From CAVSRC01 sp963781775 (GTDB lineage Bacteria > Pseudomonadota > Alphaproteobacteria > Rhizobiales > Kaistiaceae): a stretch of DNA of 64,000 nt. Shown here one piece after another: positions 53,713 through 63,931 of this stretch (position 1 is its first letter; each line of letters begins with the position of its first letter). A program made the translations under genes and the position numbers. The stretch is from the NCBI GenBank assembly GCA_963781775.1, contig CAWAHE010000004.1, forward strand, positions 17,630 to 81,629, given 5' to 3'. The notes beneath the pieces were generated by a model, which was not told where the DNA came from, did no database searches, and saw only the letters and a list, made by a program, of their open reading frames with translations.

Positions 53713-54618
53713 TCAGTTCGTCGGCTCCAGCGCGCAGATCGCCTCCAGTTCGTCGACGATCGCTTGCGCGGCCGGCGAGAGCCAGCCGTCCTTTCGCATG
53801 ATGACGCCGGCGGCGCGCACAGAGGCCAGCGCGGGTACGTGCAGCATCGCCAGCCCCGTGCTCTCCGCCATGTTGAGGGTCGTGGACACGGTGAAAGTGA
53901 GCGTGTCGGAGTGCAGGACCGTCTGGATGAGGAAGGCCATCGACTCGGTCTCCACGATCGTCTCCGGCGGCGGCAGGTCGGCGGCAATGAACAGCGCCCG
54001 CAGCCTGCCTTGCGTCTTGGTCGAGCGCGGCGGCATCGCCCACGGAAACTCGAGAAGGCGCGGCAAGTGGAGCCGTCGCTCCCCGACCAGCGGATGACCC
54101 GACCGGCAGGCAATACCCAGCGTATCCGACGTCAGCGGCAGGAGGCGGAGGTCGCTCGCGGTTTCGGCAGACGGCAGCTCGGCCACGACAAAGTCGACCT
54201 CGCCACGCCGCAGCGCGCGCAGCAGCACGTCGTCGAAACCACCATCGACGCGCACCCGCATCGCCGGGTTGCGTTGCAGGGTGCGCGCCACGGCAAGCGG
54301 AAGGTGCCGCCGCAGCCACGCCGGACCGGCACCGATGGCCACCGAACCGGACGTGCCACCGCGCAGCGATTCGATCTCGCGCACCGCGTCTCGCATCTGC
54401 ACGTTGACCGTTTCGGCGTGACGCAGAAGGCTGGTGCCGAATTCGGTCAGTTCCACGCCGCGCGGCTGCCGGTGGAAGAGGCTGACGCCAAGCTCGCCCT
54501 CCAGCGCCCGGATGCTCTTGGTCAACGTCGGCTGGGCGACGCCGAGATCGGCCGCGGCCACGGTCATGCTGCGGGCACGCGCCACCGCCAGAAAATACTC
54601 CAACTGCCTGAGGTTCAT
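53713..54618 (-). CDS. LysR-family transcriptional regulator
   Basis: 301 residues. Winged helix at residues 1-65 (MNLRQLEYFLAVARARSMTVAAADLGVAQPTLTKSIRALEG, split) and a two-lobed effector domain from about 90. GAGGGGAA precedes the ATG. It is divergent from galB and transcribed toward the CUT1/sulfatase operon, so it could regulate either side. A GCCGGCTC-AC-GAGCCGGC palindrome at 54643-54660 lies upstream, and the T-N11-A repeat (53679) sits downstream before the next operon. A role in the aromatic gal genes is typical of LysR activators of such pathways. Confidence 0.88.
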   Translation of the reverse strand: MNLRQLEYFLAVARARSMTVAAADLGVAQPTLTKSIRALEGELGVSLFHRQPRGVELTEFGTSLLRHAETVNVQMRDAVREIESLRGGTSGSVAIGAGPAWLRRHLPLAVARTLQRNPAMRVRVDGGFDDVLLRALRRGEVDFVVAELPSAETASDLRLLPLTSDTLGIACRSGHPLVGERRLHLPRLLEFPWAMPPRSTKTQGRLRALFIAADLPPPETIVETESMAFLIQTVLHSDTLTFTVSTTLNMAESTGLAMLHVPALASVRAAGVIMRKDGWLSPAAQAIVDELEAICALEPTN

Positions 54619-54812
54619 GGTTCCCCTCGCCGCCCGATGCCCGCCGGCTCACGAGCCGGCAAGGGCGCTTCGGCTGCCTCACACAGGTTGACGCGGAAGC
54701 CTCGCGTAAGCCAGCGGCCGCGGCATAAACTTGTAACCACCCCTCTTTGCAGTTGCCGGGCCCCAAAACCGAGGTCAAAACTAGCCGCCAACGACGTTCG
54801 GGGAGGAGACAC

Positions 54813-55547
54813 ATGCCGGATCCGAAGACCGCACTGGTCATCAGCGCTCATGCCGCCGACTTCGTCTGGCGGTGCGGCGGCGCCATCGCGCTGCATGCCG
54901 ACAAGGGCTATCGGGTCACGGTGGTGTGCCTGTCCTTCGGCGAGCGCGGCGAATCTGCCAAGCTGTGGAAAGAGCCCGGCATGACCCTCGACCGCGTCAA
55001 GGCGGCGCGCCGCGCCGAGGCGGAGAATGCCGCCGCGGCGCTCGGCGTGACCGACCTGATCGCGTTCGACCTCGGCGACTATCCGCTGCGCATGAGCGAT
55101 GACGACAGGTATCGCCTCGTCGACGTGATGCGCGCCGTACAGCCCGCCTTCATGCTGAGCCACTCGGCCTACGACCCCTACAACACCGACCACATGTTCG
55201 CGACTGAGGTCACCATGGAGTGCCGGTCGATCGCGCAGGCGTGGGGACACAAACCCGGCGAGAAGGTGCTGGGCGCGCCGCAGCTCTATCTGTTCGAACC
55301 GCATCAGACCGAACAGATGGGCTGGAAACCCGACCTCTTCCTCGACATCACGCCGGTCTGGGACAAGAAGCGCGCCGCGATCGAATGCATGGCGGGACAG
55401 GAGCACCTCTGGGACTACTACACGCGCGTGGCGCAGAACCGCGCCAACCACTTTCAGCGGAACTCCGGCGGACAATCCGGCGGGCGCGCGGCGAAATATG
55501 CCGAGGGATTCCAGTCGGTGTTCCCGCGCACCGTGGATGAACTCTGA
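54813..55547 (+). CDS. galB: 4-oxalomesaconate hydratase GalB-type (PIG-L fold)
   Basis: 244 residues from the ATG after GGGGAGGAGA. PIG-L/LmbE fold zinc protein: SAHAADFVWRCGGAIAL carries H13 and D16 (AHAAD in place of AHPDD), and H127 in YNTDHMFATE completes the zinc site. The run VCLSFGERGESAKLWKEPGMTL and the C-terminal KVLGAPQLYLFEPHQTEQMGWKPD are closely like Pseudomonas GalB, which hydrates 4-oxalomesaconate to 4-carboxy-4-hydroxy-2-oxoadipate. galC and galD homologues follow in the same operon, making this assignment much stronger than fold alone. Overlaps the dioxygenase gene (TGATG). Confidence 0.87.
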   Translation: MPDPKTALVISAHAADFVWRCGGAIALHADKGYRVTVVCLSFGERGESAKLWKEPGMTLDRVKAARRAEAENAAAALGVTDLIAFDLGDYPLRMSDDDRYRLVDVMRAVQPAFMLSHSAYDPYNTDHMFATEVTMECRSIAQAWGHKPGEKVLGAPQLYLFEPHQTEQMGWKPDLFLDITPVWDKKRAAIECMAGQEHLWDYYTRVAQNRANHFQRNSGGQSGGRAAKYAEGFQSVFPRTVDEL

Positions 55548-56506
55548 TGGACCGATCTCACGATATCGCCCATCTCGGACACGTCGAGATGTACACCGAC
55601 CGGTTCGACGAGAGCCTCGACTTCTTCACCCGCGTCTATGGGCTGACTCTGTCGGACGATGACGGGACATCGGCTTACCTGCGCGCCTGGGACGACTACG
55701 AGTTCCACACTCTCAAGCTGACGCGCCACTACACGACCGGCGTCGGCCACATCGCCTATCGCACCGACTCGCCCGAGGCGCTCGAACGCCGCGTGAAGGC
55801 AGTCGAAGCGAGCGGCTTCAAGGTGATCGGCTGGGTCGACGGCGATCTTGGTCATGGCCGCGCTTTCCGCTTCGAGGATCCCTTTGGCCACGTCTTCGAG
55901 ATCTATTGGAATACGAAGCGCTACAGCCCGCCTGAAGAGGAGCGGCCGAAGCTGAAGAACCTCGCCCAGCGCTATCATGGGCGCGGCGCCAGCCCGCGGC
56001 GGCTCGACCACGTCAATCTGCTGGCCGAGGACGTCACCGAGTTCCGCCGCTTCATGGAGACCTGCCTCGGCAGCCGCGTGACCGAGCTCATCCAGCTCGA
56101 TAACGGGCGGCTCGGCGGTTGCTGGTTCACCATCAACAACAAGACCTACGACCTCGCCTGCGCCGAGGAGCATGGCGGCGGTACCGGCCGGCTGCACCAC
56201 ATCACCTACGCGACCGATACGCGCGAGGACATCCTGCGCGCCGCCGACATCTTTCTGGAGAACGGCGTCCACATCGAAACGGGGCCGCACAAACACGCCA
56301 TCCAGGGCACGTTCTTCCTCTATGTGTGGGAGCCGGCCGGCAACCGCGTCGAACTCGCCAATGCCGGTGCGCGCCTGATCCTCGCGCCCGACTGGGAGCC
56401 GGTCGTGTGGACGGAGACCGACCGCAAGAAGGGCCAGGCCTGGGGATTGAAGACGATCGAGACGTTCCACACCCACGGCACGCCGCCGGCGAAGGTCAAG
56501 CGGTGA
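55547..56506 (+). CDS. VOC-type (type I) extradiol ring-cleavage dioxygenase
   Basis: 319-residue two-domain glyoxalase/bleomycin-resistance fold protein. The iron ligands of catechol 2,3-dioxygenases can be found: H155 (RRLDHVNLL), H217 or H218 (GRLHHITYA) and E269 (AGNRVELAN). The catalytic Tyr lies in GTFFLYVWEP. Likely cleaves a catechol ring next to the hydroxyls. Coupled to galB before it and to a small ORF after it. In known gallate and protocatechuate routes the ring-cleaving enzyme is LigB-type, unrelated to this fold, so the true substrate here is open. Confidence 0.85.
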   Translation: MDRSHDIAHLGHVEMYTDRFDESLDFFTRVYGLTLSDDDGTSAYLRAWDDYEFHTLKLTRHYTTGVGHIAYRTDSPEALERRVKAVEASGFKVIGWVDGDLGHGRAFRFEDPFGHVFEIYWNTKRYSPPEEERPKLKNLAQRYHGRGASPRRLDHVNLLAEDVTEFRRFMETCLGSRVTELIQLDNGRLGGCWFTINNKTYDLACAEEHGGGTGRLHHITYATDTREDILRAADIFLENGVHIETGPHKHAIQGTFFLYVWEPAGNRVELANAGARLILAPDWEPVVWTETDRKKGQAWGLKTIETFHTHGTPPAKVKR

Positions 56507-56655
56507 CGAAGCCGAACATGTCATATCGCTACTCGACCGAGGCGACCTGGCCGGCTCAACTCGATGATCTCGCCGGCGCGCTGGCCTACCTGTGCGCCAA
56601 TTCGGCTTCGACGTCAGCCGCTTCCTGCAAACAGCATTCGGAGACTAGGCCATGA
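56503..56655 (+). CDS. Small coupled ORF, probably frameshifted
   Basis: Fifty codons from a GTG overlapping the dioxygenase stop to a TGA overlapping the galC start. The first part (MSYRYSTEATWPAQLDDLAGALAYL) reads like protein. After GCCAA near 56600 another frame, FGFDVSRFLQTAFGD, looks more natural and stops just before galC, so one T is probably missing at 56601. Corrected length 48 residues. I do not recognise it. Its position between dioxygenase and aldolase suggests a small accessory or regulatory subunit. Confidence 0.45.
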   Translation: MTKPNMSYRYSTEATWPAQLDDLAGALAYLCANSASTSAASCKQHSETRP

Positions 56656-57323
56656 ACGTCGTTGTCCAGACCATTTCCCGCGCCGACAAGGCGGTGATCG
56701 ACGGTCTCGCCGCCGCCGGCGTCGCCACGGTGCACGAGGCACAGGGACGCCGCGGCATGCTGGCGAGCTTCATGCGCCCGATCTGGGCCGGCGCCCATGT
56801 CGCGGGATCGGCGGTGACGATCTCGGCCCCGCCCGGTGACAACTGGATGCTGCATGTCGCGATCGAGCAGTTGCGCGATGGCGATATCCTCGTGCTCGCG
56901 CCCACCTCCCCTTGCGACAACGGCTATTTCGGCGACCTGCTGGCGACATCGGCAAAGGCGCGCGGCTGCCGGGGCCTCGTCATCGATGCGGGCGTGCGCG
57001 ACGTGCGCGACCTGACCGCGATGAGCTTTCCGGTCTGGTCGAAAGCAATCTCGGCGCAGGGAACGGTAAAGGAGTCGCTGGGTTCGGTGAACGTGCCCAT
57101 CGTCTGCGCCGGCGCCTACATCGAGCCCGGCGACGTGATCGTGGCCGACGATGACGGGGTGTGCGTGGTCAAGCGCGCCGAAGCGACCGAAGTGCTCGCG
57201 GCGGCAGAGAAGCGGCTGGCGAACGAGGAGGCCAAACGCAAGCGACTGGCCGCCGGCGAGCTTGGGCTCGACCTCTACGACATGCGGCCGGCACTCGAGG
57301 CGAAGGGCCTGAAGTATGTCTGA
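56652..57323 (+). CDS. galC: 4-carboxy-4-hydroxy-2-oxoadipate aldolase/oxaloacetate decarboxylase
   Basis: 223-residue RraA-fold lyase closely similar to LigK/ProA/GalC. The signature GVATVHEAQGRRGMLASFMRPI, GSAVTISAPPGDNWMLHVAIEQL and GYFGDLLATSAKARG, VIDAGVRDVRDL (R116 and D117 bind substrate and metal) is the hallmark of this subgroup and not of RraA itself. Splits 4-carboxy-4-hydroxy-2-oxoadipate to pyruvate and oxaloacetate with Mg or Mn. Follows galB and the dioxygenase; overlaps galD by eight bases. GGAGA precedes the ATG. Confidence 0.93.
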   Translation: MNVVVQTISRADKAVIDGLAAAGVATVHEAQGRRGMLASFMRPIWAGAHVAGSAVTISAPPGDNWMLHVAIEQLRDGDILVLAPTSPCDNGYFGDLLATSAKARGCRGLVIDAGVRDVRDLTAMSFPVWSKAISAQGTVKESLGSVNVPIVCAGAYIEPGDVIVADDDGVCVVKRAEATEVLAAAEKRLANEEAKRKRLAAGELGLDLYDMRPALEAKGLKYV

Positions 57324-58563
57324 CCCCGCTGCCGACGGCATCCCCTGCCTGTGGATGCGCGGCGGCACGTCGAAGGGCGCGTATTTCCTCCAGACGGATT
57401 TGCCGGCTGACCCGCTCACGCGCGACGCGCTGCTCCTGCACGTGATGGGATCGCCCGATCCGCGCCAGATCGACGGCATCGGCGGCGCCGATCCCCTCAC
57501 TTCCAAGGTTGCGGTCCTGTCGCGCTCGACGCGGCCCGATGCCGACGTGGACTACCTGTTCCTCCAGGTCTTCGTCGATCAAGCGCTGGTCAGCGATGCG
57601 CAGGGCTGCGGCAACATCCTTGCCGGCGTCGGCCCCGCGGCGATCGAGCGCGGGCTGGTGCCTGCGACCGGAGAGGTCACACCGGTCCGCATCCACATGG
57701 TCAACACCGGCGAGGTCGCCGTGGCGCGGATATCGACCCCCGGCGGCCGGGTGAACTACCGCGGCGATACGGCCATCGACGGCGTGCCGGGCACCCATGC
57801 GGCGGTGCCGCTGATGTTCGAGAATATCGCCGGCTCGATGTGCGGGGCGCTACTGCCCACGGGTCGGGCCGTGGACGTGATCGACGGCGTCGAGTCCACG
57901 CTCATCGACAACGGCATGCCTTGCGTCATCATGCGCGCCTCCGACTTCGGCCTGAGCGGGCAGGAAAGCCGCGACGCGCTGGAAGCCGACACGGCGCTCA
58001 AGACGCGCGTCGAGGCGATCCGGCTGCAGGCCGGGCCAATGATGAATCTCGGCGACGTGACGACCGCGTCGGTGCCCAAGATGACGCTTGTCTCGCAACC
58101 GACGGCGGGCGGCGCGATCAATACGCGCAGCTTCATTCCGCACCGCGTCCACGCCTCGGTCGGCGTCTTTGCCGCCGTCAGCGTGGCAACCGCGTGCCTG
58201 CTGCCGGAAAGTCCCGCCGCCACGCTGGCGTCGGTGCCGACCAATGGGCGCTTCCGCATTGAACATCCAACCGGCGCGGCCGAAGTTTTCCTCGACATCG
58301 GCGCGGACAATCAGGTGCGCTCGGCCGGCACAATCCGCACCGCACGCAAACTCTTCGACGGACGTGTCTTCCCGGTCGTCTTGAGCGGACCGATCGCCCT
58401 CATGGAATTCGATACGCAACCAACAACGTTAAACAGACGGGGAATGCATCATGAAAGCCAACGCTACGGTTCACAAAGATTTCGAGGTCGGCGCGATCGA
58501 CGATCGCATCTACAGCGCATTCCTCGAGCACCTTGGCCGGGCCGTCTACGGCGGTGTCTATGA
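57316..58563 (+). CDS. galD: 4-oxalomesaconate tautomerase (PrpF family), C-terminus extended
   Basis: 415 codons as read. Residues 1-354 are a PrpF/GalD fold with PCLWMRGGTSKGAYFL, DGIGGADPLTSKVAVL, QGCGNILAGVGP and GAINTRSFIPHRVHASVGVFAAV. It isomerises keto to enol 4-oxalomesaconate for galB. Usual length is about 360, yet the frame runs on for 61 residues beyond RVFP, overlapping the arabinofuranosidase start by 113 bases. Removing one base near 58371-58375 (CCCGG) would end the protein at a TGA at 58382-58384, near the normal length. So the true C-terminus is probably shorter. Confidence is for the tautomerase call. Confidence 0.88.
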   Translation: MSDPAADGIPCLWMRGGTSKGAYFLQTDLPADPLTRDALLLHVMGSPDPRQIDGIGGADPLTSKVAVLSRSTRPDADVDYLFLQVFVDQALVSDAQGCGNILAGVGPAAIERGLVPATGEVTPVRIHMVNTGEVAVARISTPGGRVNYRGDTAIDGVPGTHAAVPLMFENIAGSMCGALLPTGRAVDVIDGVESTLIDNGMPCVIMRASDFGLSGQESRDALEADTALKTRVEAIRLQAGPMMNLGDVTTASVPKMTLVSQPTAGGAINTRSFIPHRVHASVGVFAAVSVATACLLPESPAATLASVPTNGRFRIEHPTGAAEVFLDIGADNQVRSAGTIRTARKLFDGRVFPVVLSGPIALMEFDTQPTTLNRRGMHHESQRYGSQRFRGRRDRRSHLQRIPRAPWPGRLRRCL

Positions 58564-59959
58564 GCCCGGCCACAAGACTGCCGACGCGGACGGTTTTCGT
58601 GAAGACGTGCTCGATCTGGTGCGAGACCTGAACCCACCGCTGGTGCGCTATCCCGGCGGCAATTTCGTCTCGAACTACAACTGGGAAGACGGCGTCGGCC
58701 CACGCGACAAACGCCCGCGGCGACTCGACTACGCCTGGCGCACGACCGAGACCAACGCATTCGGCACGGACGAGTTCGCACGCTGGTGCGCCAAGGCCGG
58801 CACCGCGCCGATGCTGGCGCTCAATCTCGGCTCACGCGGGCTGGAGCAGGCTCTCGCCTACGTCGAGTACTGCAACCAGCCCTCGGGCAGTGCGTGGAGC
58901 GATCTTCGCCGCCAGCACGGCCGCAAGGACCCCTACGACGTTCGCGTCTGGTGTCTCGGCAACGAGATGGACGGCCCTTGGCAGATCGGCCATCGCACGG
59001 CCTACGAGTACGGCCGCGTCGCCAACGAGGTCGGCCGCGCCATGAAGAATTTCGACGACACGCTGGAACTCGTCGTCTGCGGCTCCTCCTTCCCCGGCAT
59101 GCCCACCTATCCCTCGTGGGAGCGGGAAACACTGGAGCAATGCTACGAGATTGCCGACCTTATCTCCCTGCATATCTACTTCGAAAATTACGAGAAAGAT
59201 TACCTCAACTTCGTCGCCAAGCCGGTGGAGATGGAGCGCTACATCGACACCATTATCGCAACGGCCGATCATGTGAAGGCGGCCAAGCGCTCGAAACACA
59301 CGGTCAACATCTCGTTCGATGAGTGGAACGTCTGGTACCACAACCGCAAGGCGGACCTCGGCAACCTGCGCTCATGGGACTGGCCGGTGGCGCCGCATCT
59401 GCTCGAGGACGTCTATAACTTTGAGGACGTGCTGGTATGCGCGTGCGCGCTCAACGCTTTCATTCGCCGCGCCGACCGGGTGAAGGTCGCTTGCATCGCG
59501 CAACTGGTGAACGTCATCGCGCCGATCATGACCGAGAACGGCGGGCCGGCGTGGAAGCAGACGACGTACTACCCGCTCTATTTTGCCTCCCGCTACGGCC
59601 GCGGCACGTCGCTATCGGTCAGCGTCGACGTGCCGAAATACGATGCGCCGGTCGCCGATGACGTTCCCTATCTCGACGTCGCGGCGGTGAAGAGCAGCGA
59701 CGGCAAGAGCCTCGCCTTCTTCATGGTCAACAGGCATCCCGACGAAGCGCTGTCGCTTGACCTCGCCATGTCCGGCTTCAAGGCAAGGGACATCGCCGAG
59801 CACATGGTGATCGCCGACGACGACCTGCGTGCCACCAACACCGCCAAGGCGCCCAACCGGGTGGCGCCGAAGAAAGGTCGCGGGCTCAAGATCGTCGACG
59901 GCGCATTGCGCGGCAAACTGCCGCCGCGCTCCTACACCATGGTCCGTATCGGCATCTGA
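58451..59959 (+). CDS. GH51 alpha-L-arabinofuranosidase
   Basis: 502-residue glycoside hydrolase. Catalytic acid/base E172 in WCLGNEMDGPW and nucleophile E291 in ISFDEWNVWYH match family GH51. RYPGGNFVSNYNWEDGVGP is the conserved loop. No signal peptide, so it works inside the cell on short arabino-oligosaccharides. GACGGGGAATG lies before the ATG. In the aromatic operon it may remove arabinose from a plant-derived conjugate, or the operon may simply combine plant-cell-wall functions. Confidence 0.92.
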   Translation: MKANATVHKDFEVGAIDDRIYSAFLEHLGRAVYGGVYEPGHKTADADGFREDVLDLVRDLNPPLVRYPGGNFVSNYNWEDGVGPRDKRPRRLDYAWRTTETNAFGTDEFARWCAKAGTAPMLALNLGSRGLEQALAYVEYCNQPSGSAWSDLRRQHGRKDPYDVRVWCLGNEMDGPWQIGHRTAYEYGRVANEVGRAMKNFDDTLELVVCGSSFPGMPTYPSWERETLEQCYEIADLISLHIYFENYEKDYLNFVAKPVEMERYIDTIIATADHVKAAKRSKHTVNISFDEWNVWYHNRKADLGNLRSWDWPVAPHLLEDVYNFEDVLVCACALNAFIRRADRVKVACIAQLVNVIAPIMTENGGPAWKQTTYYPLYFASRYGRGTSLSVSVDVPKYDAPVADDVPYLDVAAVKSSDGKSLAFFMVNRHPDEALSLDLAMSGFKARDIAEHMVIADDDLRATNTAKAPNRVAPKKGRGLKIVDGALRGKLPPRSYTMVRIGI

Positions 59960-60338
59960 CGCCGCCGTCGCCCGGCGCCAGCTCGCCCTTCGGGCCATTC
60001 ATCGCACGATTAACGCATTTCGGGCATCGAGTACGGACCCTCTGACCCGCGCCGACCGCACCTCGCCACCGTTGGAACAAGCGGGCATGGAACAGACTTG
60101 CCCGCCGAAGACCAAGCCGGTGTCGGGCGCGATATTGCGGCTTTCGACACGGTCGGCTATCGTACGATCATTGCGAGCTTGAGCGTGCGATGCTTGAGGG
60201 CGCGCCTGGGAGTTGAGTTTCGGCCGGGTGGCCGCGGAGGGCTCTCCATTGCCCCTAATCGCTGGGCAGTCCGGGGCGGCGGCAGGTGCCGCCGTCAAGG
60301 GCAAAGGCGCGTCGGATCAACAGAGGGAGGAATGATCA
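59960..60338 (+). other. Intergenic region before the ribose-type ABC operon
   Basis: 379 bp with no convincing gene. It should hold the promoter of the binding-protein gene. A GC-rich hairpin, CGGCGGC-AGGT-GCCGCCG, occupies 60277-60294 and lies in the leader, about 45 bases before the start codon; the ribosome site GGGAGGAATG follows. I see no clear -35/-10 pair and no ligand-binding riboswitch pattern. Confidence 0.55.
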
Positions 60339-61289
60339 ATGAAGCGTATTGTACTTTTGGGCTTGTCGGCTGCTTTGGCGCTGAGCTTCGCCTCGGCATC
60401 GAGTGCAGCGGACAAGAAATCCCTGGTCTTCGTCGTCAACGGCGCGTCCGATTTCTGGAAAATCGCCGAAGCCGGCGTCGCCAAGGCGCAGAGCGAACTG
60501 CCCAACTACACGATGTCGGTGAAATACCCCGAGCAGGCCGCCGCGGCGGTCCAGCAGCGGGTATTGGAAGACCTTGTCGCCGCCGGCACGTCGGCGATCA
60601 TGGTGAGCGCCGTCGATCCCAAGAACCAGACCGACGGGCTGAAGAAGATCTCGGCGCAGGTGCCGCTCTTCACCACCGACTCCGACGCGGCCCAGTCCGG
60701 CCGTATCGCCTATATCGGCTCCTCGAACACGAAACTCGGCGAGGACGCCGGCAAGCTGATGCTCAAGGCGCTGCCCGACGGCGGCAAATGCATCGGCTTC
60801 GTCGGTCTGCTCGGCGCCGACAACGCCAAGGAGCGCATCCAGGGCGTCAACAACGTGATCAAGGGCTCCAAGGTCGAATTGATCGACGTTCGCGGCGACG
60901 AAATCGACCAGGGCCGCGCCAAGCGCAACGTTGAGGACGCGCTGGCGGCCACGCCGGACGTCGCTTGCCTCGTCGGCTTCTACTCCTACAACACCCCGCG
61001 CATTTACGAGGTGCTGAAGGAAGCCGGCAAGCTCGGCCAGATCAAGGTCATCGGCTTTGACGAAGACCCGATCACGCTGGGCGGCGTCAAGGAAGGCTCG
61101 ATCGTCGGCACGGTCGTGCAGCAGCCGTTCGAATGGGGCTACCAGGGCATGAAGCTGATGGCCGCCTACCTCGAAGGCGACAAGTCGGGCGTGCCCGCCG
61201 ACGGCATCATCATCGTTCCCGGCAAGGTCATCGACCAAAGCAACGTCGATGGCTTCATGGCCGACATGAAGAAGATGATGGGCAAATAG
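60339..61289 (+). CDS. Ribose-type ABC transporter periplasmic binding protein
   Basis: 316 residues; signal peptide to about residue 23 (ASSA). Type 1 periplasmic fold like RbsB: SLVFVVNGASDFWKIAEAGVAKAQSEL, then KDLVAAGTSAIMVSAVDPKNQTDGLKK-like hinge (LVAAGTSAIMVSAVDP), FTTDSDAAQSGRIAYIGSSN and FDEDPITLGGVKEGSIVGTVVQQPF. Strong GAGGGAGGA site. A perfect hairpin separates it from the ATPase gene. Binds a monosaccharide, possibly arabinose given the adjacent arabinofuranosidase; that is inference. Confidence 0.92.
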   Translation: MKRIVLLGLSAALALSFASASSAADKKSLVFVVNGASDFWKIAEAGVAKAQSELPNYTMSVKYPEQAAAAVQQRVLEDLVAAGTSAIMVSAVDPKNQTDGLKKISAQVPLFTTDSDAAQSGRIAYIGSSNTKLGEDAGKLMLKALPDGGKCIGFVGLLGADNAKERIQGVNNVIKGSKVELIDVRGDEIDQGRAKRNVEDALAATPDVACLVGFYSYNTPRIYEVLKEAGKLGQIKVIGFDEDPITLGGVKEGSIVGTVVQQPFEWGYQGMKLMAAYLEGDKSGVPADGIIIVPGKVIDQSNVDGFMADMKKMMGK

Positions 61290-61302
61290 GCTCGAGACGC
61301 GT

Positions 61303-61330
61303 AGAGGCCGGCGACAGCGCCGGCCTCTTT
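61303..61330 (+). terminator. Hairpin between binding-protein and ATPase genes
   Basis: Perfect 11-bp stem AGAGGCCGGCG/CGCCGGCCTCT with loop ACAG (61303-61328), then TTTCG. Located 14 bases after the binding-protein stop and 16 before the ATPase start. Such intercistronic hairpins lower distal expression or protect the upstream transcript, keeping binding protein in excess. Confidence 0.65.
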
Positions 61331-61346
61331 CGCTAGCCTCCGGTCC

Positions 61347-62847
<1,501 letters not shown>

Positions 62848-62881
62848 GTGCACCCAGGCTCTCGAAGAAGAAGAATCCCGG

Positions 62882-63931
62882 ATGTTCAAGAAAGACCTCG
62901 GCCTCCTGACCCTCATTATTCTGGTCGGCGCGGTTGTTGCCTACATCAACCCGCGCTTCCTGCTGCCGGCCAACATCTCCAACACGGCCAACCAGATCGG
63001 TCTGTTCGGCATCTTCTCGATCGGCGAGGCGTTCGTCATCGTCACCGGCGGCATTGAGCTATCGGTGGGCTCGATCATCGCCCTGCTCGGAACGATCTTC
63101 ATCGACTTGCTGGTCACGTTCCAGGTGCACTGGCTTCTGGCGGTGGTGATCATCATTCTGGCCGGGCTCGCCATGGGTGCCGTGCACGGCTTCCTCGTCA
63201 CCAAGGCGCACATGCAGCCCTTCGTCGTGACGCTCTGCGGCCTCCTGATTTATCGCGGCGCGGCCCGGTATTACACGCGCGATGCGACCGCTGGCTTCGG
63301 CTTCAGCGACCCGAACACGACGCTCGATTGGCTGACCGCGGGTCGCTCCGAAATCTTCGCGCCGATCGCCCGCATGTTCGGCTATGACGGGCCAACCGTC
63401 GCGATCCCGCATAGTCTGATCGCGCTGGTCATCGTGACGGTCGTCGCCTTCGTCGTCCTCCATCGCTCGGTCTACGGCCGCTATCTGTTCGCCGTCGGCA
63501 AGAACGAGGAAGCGGCGCGCTATTCCGGCATCCGCGCGGACCGCGTCGTGCTCAGCGCATACGTGATCTGCTGCGGCCTCGCCGCAGTCGCCGCGATCTT
63601 CTGGGCCATGTACACGCGCTCGATTTCACCGGCCGTCCACGGCAATTTCTACGAACTCTACGCCATCGCGGCCGCCGTGCTCGGCGGCTTCTCACTGCGC
63701 GGCGGCGAAGGCTCGATCGTCGGCGTGGTTCTCGGCACGATCCTGCTGCAAATACTACAGAACCTCGTCAACCTTCTCGGCATCCCCTCGTCGCTGAACT
63801 TCGCGGTGATGGGTTCGGTCATCCTGCTCGGCGTGCTTGCTGACCAGCAATTTTCTCTCTACCGCCGCCGCGCGACCGCCAGCCGAGGCCGTCTGCCCAC
63901 CCGCGCGTCCGTGGCAGAGGCCGGCGAGTAA
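62882..63931 (+). CDS. Ribose-type ABC transporter permease
   Basis: 349-residue RbsC-type inner-membrane permease, about nine helices. Family motifs: VTGGIELSVGSIIALLGT, GFLVTKAHMQPFVVTLCGLLIYRG, LFAVGKNEEAARYSGI and AVLGGFSLRGGEGSIVGVVLG. Lies 34 bases after the ATPase. The C-terminal tail is basic and low complexity. Probably the third of the importer genes; whatever follows lies outside the window. Confidence 0.92.
   Translation: MFKKDLGLLTLIILVGAVVAYINPRFLLPANISNTANQIGLFGIFSIGEAFVIVTGGIELSVGSIIALLGTIFIDLLVTFQVHWLLAVVIIILAGLAMGAVHGFLVTKAHMQPFVVTLCGLLIYRGAARYYTRDATAGFGFSDPNTTLDWLTAGRSEIFAPIARMFGYDGPTVAIPHSLIALVIVTVVAFVVLHRSVYGRYLFAVGKNEEAARYSGIRADRVVLSAYVICCGLAAVAAIFWAMYTRSISPAVHGNFYELYAIAAAVLGGFSLRGGEGSIVGVVLGTILLQILQNLVNLLGIPSSLNFAVMGSVILLGVLADQQFSLYRRRATASRGRLPTRASVAEAGE

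Noticed and set aside
60098..60934. 278-codon frame over the ribose-type binding protein
   Set aside because: Shadow of the binding-protein gene, without domain features; the binding protein has a signal peptide and ribosome-binding site.
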